From Mycobacterium terramassiliense (lineage in GTDB: Bacteria; Actinomycetota; Actinomycetes; Mycobacteriales; Mycobacteriaceae), in assembly GCF_900157385.1 (NCBI RefSeq), contig NZ_LT717701.1:660693-724692 (forward strand): DNA of 64,000 nucleotides, given 5' to 3'. Shown one piece after another: positions 58,424-64,000 of the stretch (the first letter of the stretch is position 1; every line of letters begins with the position of its first letter). Under the pieces are notes generated by a model, which did no database searches, had not been told where the DNA came from, and was given only the letters and a program-made list of their open reading frames with translations. The position numbers were made by a program, and so were the translations under genes.

Positions 58424-60808
58424 CGGGATCGTGATGGGCGGCAGACCGGGGATCTCGACGACCTGCGATCCGATCGGCACCGGCGCACCCTCGGGCGGCG
58501 GAGGCGGCGCCGGAGGGATGCCGTTGCTGACCTGGATCGTGACGATCGAGCCCGGAATCGTTTGGCCGCTCGGCGTCGTTCCGACCACCTCGCCCGCCTT
58601 CGCGCTGCTGTTGACCGAGTTCGTTTGGTCGGCGACCTGGAAGCCGGCGTCCTTGAGGCGCTGGCGGGCCATGTCGACCTCCAGGCCGGTGACGGCCGGC
58701 ACCCGGGAACCGGGGGAGCCGTCGACGTAGCGCGGGTCGGTCGGCGGCAACGCCACCGGCCCGAAGTTGGTGGCGATCGGCTTCATCGCCGTGAACCAGG
58801 TACGCGCCGGCTCGTTACCGCCGTACAGGTCACCCTCGCTGCAGTGGCGCAGCGGGGAGGAGCACAGGTCGGTCGGGTTGGGAGAGTCGTCATAGATGTA
58901 GTTCGCCGCCGCGTAGTGGCTCGTGAAACCCACGAAGCCGGACGACCTGTGGGCCTCGGTGGTCCCCGTCTTACCCGACACCGGCAGGTCCCAGCCCGCC
59001 GCCCCGGCCGAACCGGCCGCCGTGCCGCTGCCCACCGCGTCCTTGCTCATCGCGTTGGCCATGGTGTTGGCCAGACCCTCGGGCACCACCTGATCGCAGG
59101 TCTCGGTGGTCACCGAGACCTCGTTGCCGTTGCGGTCGATCAGCTTGTCGATCGGGTTCGGCGGGCACCACACCCCGCCGGACGCCAACGTCGCGGCGAC
59201 ATTGGACAACTCCAGCGCGTTCACCTCGATCGGGCCGAGGGTGAACGAGCCGATGTTCTGCCGCTTGACGAAATCCGCCAAGCTCTCGTTGCTGTCCCGG
59301 TTGTAGTCGCGGGCCGTGCCGGGGTCTGCGTAGGAGCGCAGCCCGAGCTTGATCGCCATGTCGACCGTGCGGGTGACGCCGACCTGCTGGATCAGCTTGG
59401 CGAACGCGGTGTTGGGCGAGGTGGCCAGGGCATCGGTGACGTTCATCGAGCCCCGGTAGTTGCCCGCATTGACCACGCACCAGGTGTCCTTGGGGCAGCC
59501 CTTGGCCCCGCCGCTGCCCATGCCCTTGGCCTGGAACCTGCCCGGAACCTCGAGGGTGGCGTTGATGCCCATGCCCATGTCCAGCGCGGCGGCGGTCGTG
59601 AAGATCTTGAAGACCGACCCCGCGCCGTCTCCGACGAGGGAGAAGGGCTGCGGTCGCATCGTTTCGCCGGCCTCGGTGTCCAGCCCGTACTTGCGGTTAC
59701 TCGCCATGGCCATGACGTGGTGGGAGGTCTTGCCGGGCTCGATCACGCTCATCACGCTTGAGATGCCCTGCAGGTTGGGGCTGGCGAACTTGTCGATGGC
59801 CGCCTTGACCGGGATCTGCACGTCCGGGTCCAGCGTGGTGCGGATCAGGTAGCCGCCCCGAGCCACCTGTTCCTTACTAATCCCCGCGCGCGAGAGGTAC
59901 TCCTGGACGTAGTCGCAGAAAAAGGCGCGGTCGCCGGCCGCGATGCAGCCGCGGGGCAGCTCATTGGGTTGCGGCAGTACGCCCAGCGGCGTGGCCTTGG
60001 CGGCGCGCAGGGCGTCGGCCTCCTGCGGCAGGTTCTCGATCATCGTGTCCAAGACCAGGTTCCGCCTGGCCAGCGCGCCGTCGGGGTTGGTGTACGGGTT
60101 CAGCGCGCTGGTGGACTGCACCATGCCCGCCAGCAGCGCCGCCTGCTGCCAGTTCAGGTCCGACGCGTTGATGCCGAAGTAGGTCTGCGCCGCGTCCTGC
60201 ACGCCGAACGAGCCGTTTCCGAACGAGACCAGATTGAGGTACCGGGTCAAGATCTCGGGCTTGGTGAACGTCTTGTCCAGCGTCAGCGCCATCCGGATTT
60301 CGCGCAGCTTGCGCGCCGGGGTGGTCTCGACGGCCGCGCGCTTCTCGGCGTCGGTCTGAGCGGTCACCAGCAGTTGGTAGTTCTTCACGTACTGCTGCTC
60401 GATGGTCGAGCCGCCGCGGGTGTCGACGTCGCCGGACGCGTAGCCCGCAAGCCCGGTCAGGGTGCCCTTCCAGTCCACCCCGTTGTGGTCGGCGAACCGC
60501 TTGTCCTCGATCGAGACGATCGCCAGCTTCATGGTGTTGGCGATCTTGTCGGTGGGCACCTCGAACCGGCGCTGCGAATACAGCCAGGCGATGACGTTGC
60601 CCTTCTTGTCGACCATCGTCGATACCGCCGGCACCTCGCCCTGTAGCAGCTGCGCCGAGCCGTTGGCGACCACCTCGGAGGCCCGGTTGGACATCAGCCC
60701 GACGCCGCCGACGAGCGGAAACATCAGCGCGGTGGCGACGACGCTGGCCAACAAGCAGCACCCCGCGAGCTTGACAATCGTGAGCGCGGCCGGGGGGCGG
60801 TCTGACAT
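58418..60808 (-). CDS. ponA2: Bifunctional class A penicillin-binding protein PonA2
   Basis: 796 residues, Rv3682-like. TM anchor near residues 10-35. Glycosyltransferase domain (GT51) with IEDKRFADHNGVDWKG (catalytic Glu) and RGGSTIEQQYVKN. Transpeptidase with the SxxK Ser398 in GAGSVFKIF, SxN in ATSPNTAFAK and KTG in SGKTGTTEAH. One C-terminal PASTA domain (VPAVTGLEVDMARQRLKDAG) and a Pro-rich tail. It polymerises and cross-links peptidoglycan; in M. tuberculosis it is needed for stress survival. It shares its upstream region with the divergent whiB4. Confidence 0.96.
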   Translation of the reverse strand: MSDRPPAALTIVKLAGCCLLASVVATALMFPLVGGVGLMSNRASEVVANGSAQLLQGEVPAVSTMVDKKGNVIAWLYSQRRFEVPTDKIANTMKLAIVSIEDKRFADHNGVDWKGTLTGLAGYASGDVDTRGGSTIEQQYVKNYQLLVTAQTDAEKRAAVETTPARKLREIRMALTLDKTFTKPEILTRYLNLVSFGNGSFGVQDAAQTYFGINASDLNWQQAALLAGMVQSTSALNPYTNPDGALARRNLVLDTMIENLPQEADALRAAKATPLGVLPQPNELPRGCIAAGDRAFFCDYVQEYLSRAGISKEQVARGGYLIRTTLDPDVQIPVKAAIDKFASPNLQGISSVMSVIEPGKTSHHVMAMASNRKYGLDTEAGETMRPQPFSLVGDGAGSVFKIFTTAAALDMGMGINATLEVPGRFQAKGMGSGGAKGCPKDTWCVVNAGNYRGSMNVTDALATSPNTAFAKLIQQVGVTRTVDMAIKLGLRSYADPGTARDYNRDSNESLADFVKRQNIGSFTLGPIEVNALELSNVAATLASGGVWCPPNPIDKLIDRNGNEVSVTTETCDQVVPEGLANTMANAMSKDAVGSGTAAGSAGAAGWDLPVSGKTGTTEAHRSSGFVGFTSHYAAANYIYDDSPNPTDLCSSPLRHCSEGDLYGGNEPARTWFTAMKPIATNFGPVALPPTDPRYVDGSPGSRVPAVTGLEVDMARQRLKDAGFQVADQTNSVNSSAKAGEVVGTTPSGQTIPGSIVTIQVSNGIPPAPPPPPEGAPVPIGSQVVEIPGLPPITIPV

Positions 60809-61023
60809 GCGTTCCAGGGTAGCGGCCCCTGATCAGCCGGCCACGCCACGAGGTGACCAAGGCCTCTCCCGCACGGTGACCAGCGAACTTACGCTCGGGT
60901 TTGGCAGAAAATTTGCGCCGCCGTCACAGCTCATCCACCGGCACGAAGTGCGCGGTCGGTTTGGCGGGCTTATCCTTTCCGACAAGACTGCACGCGCGTC
61001 CCAAAAAAACCGTTATCAGACTG

Positions 61024-61053
61024 TTGCGCAATTGCCACCTGACCACCTAACTT
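61024..61053 (+). promoter_or_regulatory. Promoter of whiB4
   Basis: TTGCGC (61024-61029), an 18-nt spacer and TAACTT (61048-61053) make a reasonable SigA-like promoter; it would give a 5' UTR of about 110 nt. The ponA2-whiB4 intergenic region (60809-61169) holds no gene I can support; a longer in-frame start for whiB4 at 61089 is possible but lacks an RBS. Confidence 0.45.
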
Positions 61054-61169
61054 AGACACACGGTGAGATTCAGATAACACCGAACTGCATGGTGTGGCGT
61101 AGATCGCAAGCAGGGTCTGCACCTGAGGAGGGCGGCCGCGACGAGCGGTCGGAAGGAAGGGAACAGCTC

Positions 61170-61520
61170 GTGTCAGGTTCACGGCCGGCCGCGCGTAGAA
61201 CAAACAATGCGGCTGCACAGGGGGTTCTGCGCAGTGTCGATGCCGAAGACCGGATCGCCTGGGTCTCAAGAGCGTTGTGTCGGACCACTGACCCCGATGA
61301 ACTGTTTGTCCGGGGCGCCGCCCAGCGTAAGGCGGCGGTGATCTGCCGGCATTGCCCGGTAATGCAGGAGTGCGGGGCGGACGCGTTGGACAACAAGGTC
61401 GAGTTCGGAGTCTGGGGCGGCATGACCGAGCGCCAGCGGAGGGCTCTGCTCAAGCAGCACCCGGAGGTCATCTCCTGGTCGGACTTCTTCGAAAAGCGCC
61501 GCGGCCGCTCCGCCGGCTGA
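61170..61520 (+). CDS. whiB4: WhiB-family iron-sulfur regulator WhiB4
   Basis: 116 residues from GTG 61170 (RBS GAAGGGAA), start MSGSRPAARRTN as in M. tuberculosis WhiB4 (Rv3681c). [4Fe-4S] ligands Cys37, Cys59, Cys62 and Cys68 (ALCRTTDPDELF, VICRHCPVMQEC), the GVWGG turn, and a basic C-terminal DNA-binding tail (ERQRRALLKQ). A redox sensor that regulates antioxidant genes in M. tuberculosis; the catalase at 6241 is a plausible target here, unproven. Confidence 0.95.
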   Translation: MSGSRPAARRTNNAAAQGVLRSVDAEDRIAWVSRALCRTTDPDELFVRGAAQRKAAVICRHCPVMQECGADALDNKVEFGVWGGMTERQRRALLKQHPEVISWSDFFEKRRGRSAG

Positions 61521-61980
61521 CTCGATCGATTATTACGGCGCCGTTTCGCCACCGGCGGGGGAACCCGTCCAATGGTTTTGAAAATATCGGTTTTCATAAT
61601 TACGTCATTGTTACGTCTCTAGTCGGCCGACCCGGCTGCACCATGTCTAATAGCGGGCTGACGTGTGTTGAATACGAGCTGGCTTGTGCCCAATAGGAAT
61701 TCGACAGCAACGAAAGCGGGCTTTCCGGATAAGACTGGCTCGTGTCAAATAATGCGCAACGGGCACTTACTGGCGTGTGATAAATAGGATCAGCCACTCA
61801 GCGGATCGTCGCCGCCAATTGCCGAGCGTGAAGTGTGCGTAGCATTTTCGGCGTGTTCCGGCGTGAATTCACGCTCGGCAGCACGGGCCGTCCGGTTCTC
61901 CCCCGCAAGCGGGTGGTGACCCCACAGCGCCCGGCGGGGCGGGCCGCCTCGTCGCCGGCGGGGTTCGGATTCGCCGCTCC
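61521..61980. other. AT-rich non-coding region with recurring degenerate motif
   Basis: 460 bp without a credible gene. The part 61571-61800 is visibly richer in A+T than anywhere else in the window. A degenerate motif CTGGCNYGTGNNNAATAGGA recurs at about 61659, 61679, 61735 and 61770. A small stem TGAAAA/TTTTCA and two TTACGTC copies lie at about 61580-61617. Arms TGCCGAGCGTGAA (61820-61832) and its complement (61868-61880) form a 13-bp inverted repeat near the 3' end. Candidate small RNA, regulator array or foreign remnant. Confidence 0.5.
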
Positions 61981-62018
61981 TCAGCGCCCCGCGGGGCGGG
62001 CCGCCTCGTCGCCGGCGG
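61925..62018. repeat. 37-bp direct repeat with 57-bp period at the bagB 3' end
   Basis: 61925-61961 and 61982-62018 match at 36 of 37 positions (unit begins CAGCGCCC, contains GGCCGCCTCGTCGCC). The second copy is the last codons of bagB (DEAARPAGR plus stop); the first lies just downstream of its stop. Confidence 0.85.
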
Positions 62019-63135
62019 CGGTGATCTGGTCGGCGAGAGCGCGCAGCGCATCCAGGTCCGAAACGTCGAAGGGCAGCGACGGGACCCCGATGACCGGCAC
62101 GTGCGGGTGGGCCCCGGTGAACCGGGAAAGCAGCCTGACCTCGCGTTTGGCGGTTTGCGCGCGGTCGGAGTGAATCCGCAGGACCGCGGCCGCCAGCGCG
62201 GCGGCCTCGGAGTCCAAGGCGTCCAACGTCTCGGTTCCGTCGATCGCCCGTTCGGCCGGCAGGGAACACAGTGTCGGGTGAGTGCGGTTCAAGACCAGCC
62301 CGGCCAGCGGCATGGCTTCCTGCGACAGTCGGTCGACGAAGAAGGCGGCCTCGCGCAGCGCGTCCGGCTCGGCGGCGGACACCACCACAAACTGAGTGCC
62401 GCGCCTTTTCAGCAGCGCGTAGGTGCGGTCGGCTTTCTCACGGAAGCCGCCGAAGGTGCCATCTAGCGACTGCACGAATGCGGCGGCGTCGCCCAGCATC
62501 TGCGAGCCGAGCACCGTCGACAGCGCCTTCATCGCCAAACCCATTGCGCCGGTGACCAATCGGCCGATGCCTCGTCCGGGCGCGAGCAGCAGCCGCCACA
62601 ATCGGCTGTCCATGAAGCTGCCCAGTCGCTTGGGCGCATCCAAGAAGTCGAGCGCGTTGCGCGACGGGGGAGTGTCCACCACCACCAGGTCCCAGCGGTC
62701 CTGGCCCAACAGTTGGCCGAGCTTTTCCATCGCCATGTACTCTTGCGTGCCGGCCAGCGAGGTCGCGACGGTCTGATAGAACTGGTTGTCCAAGATCGCT
62801 TGTGCGCGACCGGATCCCGAGTACTGGACCACCATTTCGTCGAACGTGCGGCGCATGTCGAGCATCATTGCGTGCAGCTCGCCGGACACCTCGGGCGCCA
62901 GCGGCACCCGCTGCGGTGTGTTGCCGAGGTCGTTGACCCCGAGCGCTTGCGCCAGCCGCTTGGCCGGGTCGATCGTCAAAACGCAGACGGTGCGACCGTA
63001 TTCGGCCGCGCGCAGCGCCATGGCCGCCGCGGTGGTGGTCTTGCCGACGCCGCCGGCCCCGCAGCACACGACCACCCGGTTGGCCCTGTCGGCCAGGATT
63101 GCTGCCATATCAAGGGCTGTCGGTGCGGTACTCAT
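61981..63135 (-). CDS. bagB: GET3/ArsA-like ATPase BagB (Rv3680-like)
   Basis: 384 residues from ATG 63135. Deviant Walker A CCGAGGVGKTTTAAAMAL near residue 25, switch LTIDPAKRLAQALGV, and VVVDTPPSRNALDFL. The arsenite-binding Cys cluster of ArsA is not seen. In M. tuberculosis the Rv3679-Rv3680 pair forms a heteromeric complex reported as bacterial Get3-like A and B. The ATG overlaps the bagA stop. The C-terminus sits in a local direct repeat. Confidence 0.9.
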   Translation of the reverse strand: MSTAPTALDMAAILADRANRVVVCCGAGGVGKTTTAAAMALRAAEYGRTVCVLTIDPAKRLAQALGVNDLGNTPQRVPLAPEVSGELHAMMLDMRRTFDEMVVQYSGSGRAQAILDNQFYQTVATSLAGTQEYMAMEKLGQLLGQDRWDLVVVDTPPSRNALDFLDAPKRLGSFMDSRLWRLLLAPGRGIGRLVTGAMGLAMKALSTVLGSQMLGDAAAFVQSLDGTFGGFREKADRTYALLKRRGTQFVVVSAAEPDALREAAFFVDRLSQEAMPLAGLVLNRTHPTLCSLPAERAIDGTETLDALDSEAAALAAAVLRIHSDRAQTAKREVRLLSRFTGAHPHVPVIGVPSLPFDVSDLDALRALADQITAAGDEAARPAGR

Positions 63136-64000
63136 CGAACTCCCTGCTGCGCAAGCGATTCGGAAAGCTCATACAGGCTGCCGAGGTCGACTCCGTCGGA
63201 GATGGCCGGCAGTTCCAGCCGCGGCACCTTCAAGGCGTCGAGCTGCTGTGCGGTCTCGGCCCGCGCGGTGATCCGGGTCGCGTGCTCGATGGTTTCGGTC
63301 AGCAGGCCGGCGAAGTCGGTGTCGTTGAGCTTGATTCCGGCCATCTCCAGGCCGGCCCGCACCGAGTCCGCGTCCACGTCCCCTTCGGCCGCCTTGGCCA
63401 GGTCGCGCGGCTCCAGGAAGGAAGGGATGTTGCGGTTCACGATCACACTGCCGATCGGCAGCTCCATCTCGGCAAGCTCCTCGATGGCTTCCAGCGTCTC
63501 CTGCACGGGCAGCGCTTCGAGCAGTGTGACCAGATGGATGGCCGTCGCCTCCGAATGCAGCAGCTTCACCACGCCCTCGGCCTGCGAGAAAACGGGCCCG
63601 CCCTTGGCCAGGTCCTTCACCGCCTTGGTGACATCGAGGAAGCGGGCGATCCGGCCCGTCGGCGGCGCGTCGACGACGACCGCGTCGTAGACAGGGGTCT
63701 TGGACCCCTTGTTGAGGCGCACCACCGACTCCTTGATCTTGCCGGTGAGCAGCACGTCGCGCAGGCCCGGCGCGATCGTCGTCGCGAACTCGATGGCGCC
63801 GATGCGGCGCATCGCGCGGCCCGCGATGCCCAGGTTGTAGAACATGTCCAGGTATTCCAGGAACGCGGCCTCGATGTCGATCGCCAGCGCGTTGACCTCG
63901 CCGCCCCGCTCGGCTGTGGCGATCTTGAGTTCCTGATAGGGCAGGGGCGGCACGTCGAAAAGTTGCGCAATCCCTTGGCGCCCTTCGACTTCGACGAGCA
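63132..64000 (-). CDS. bagA: GET3/ArsA-like ATPase BagA (Rv3679-like), N-terminus outside window
   Basis: The visible ~289 residues run from LVEVEGRQGIAQLFDVPPLP to ESLAQQGVR. They contain VVVDAPPTGRIARFLDV (switch II of the ArsA/GET3 class) and GSVIVNRNIPSF; the P-loop lies beyond the right edge. It is read before bagB with an ATGA overlap, as expected for obligate partners. The frame stays open to position 64000. Confidence 0.9.
   Translation of the reverse strand, partial: LVEVEGRQGIAQLFDVPPLPYQELKIATAERGGEVNALAIDIEAAFLEYLDMFYNLGIAGRAMRRIGAIEFATTIAPGLRDVLLTGKIKESVVRLNKGSKTPVYDAVVVDAPPTGRIARFLDVTKAVKDLAKGGPVFSQAEGVVKLLHSEATAIHLVTLLEALPVQETLEAIEELAEMELPIGSVIVNRNIPSFLEPRDLAKAAEGDVDADSVRAGLEMAGIKLNDTDFAGLLTETIEHATRITARAETAQQLDALKVPRLELPAISDGVDLGSLYELSESLAQQGVR

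Noticed and set aside
58562..59761. 399-codon plus-strand frame inside ponA2
   Set aside because: Shadow of a full-length penicillin-binding protein with all catalytic motifs.
61835..62173. 112-codon plus-strand frame opposite the bagB 3' end
   Set aside because: It arises from the GC-rich direct repeat and bagB antisense; no RBS or domain.

Overview
The window is high-GC mycobacterial chromosome. Gene content and order follow the leuA-ask-asd to whiB4-bagAB stretch of Mycobacterium tuberculosis (Rv3710 down to Rv3679) almost gene for gene. Inserted material, a PE gene, mycothiol/ergothioneine-type metabolism and many TANNNT-N7-ATG/GTG leaderless starts point to a slow-growing non-tuberculous species, most likely of the M. 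avium complex; the species is an inference. Rv numbers are given from memory of the H37Rv gene order, not from a search.

Layout. 1-5069: leuA (partial, with a leucine leader peptide and attenuator), ask, asd and a secreted DUF4185 protein. 5166-8383: two related small His/Gly-rich membrane proteins, a haem catalase and a secreted PknH-sensor-like protein. 8549-13917: a complete, overlapping ergothioneine operon egtABCDE. 14106-15710: a small ORF coupled to a PE gene with Ile/Pro-rich repeats. 15735-22899: a methyltransferase and a second GCS2-type ligase, glpK, a PadR regulator, and membrane proteins of RDD and SpoIIM type. 22916-28310: a MoxR-AAA/DUF58/DUF4350/DUF4129 operon. 28423-28887: YqeY.

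28986-51136 looks like a block absent from M. tuberculosis, where the YqeY and RsfB genes are neighbours as I recall. It holds an FUSC exporter; a complete selenocysteine system (selB, selA, tRNA-Sec, selD) next to its client, a formate dehydrogenase read through an in-frame UGA with a textbook bacterial SECIS hairpin, plus its FeS and membrane subunits; an F420-type oxidoreductase; an SRPBCC/alcohol dehydrogenase/DJ-1 set; a HemK-like methylase with a CDGSH protein; a haem-oxygenase-like protein; and a stressosome operon (RsbR-S-T-X and a PAS-GAF-PP2C-kinase protein). This operon diverges from rsfB, the anti-anti-sigma factor linked to SigF.

51288-64000: rsfB, small membrane proteins, a HAD phosphatase, a DUF4193 protein, a P450 (CYP137-like), an Mrr-type nuclease-domain protein, tRNA-Pro(CGG), a cysteine desulfhydrase-like PLP enzyme with a metallophosphoesterase, ponA2, whiB4, an unusually AT-rich non-coding stretch, and the bagB/bagA ATPase pair (bagA runs off the window).

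Strongest second-look items: the leucine attenuator with three mutually exclusive RNA segments and a loop-to-SD-flank pseudoknot; the compact selenocysteine locus with its 27-bp bidirectional promoter; the stressosome next to RsfB; and the AT-rich whiB4-bagB intergenic region with a recurring degenerate motif.
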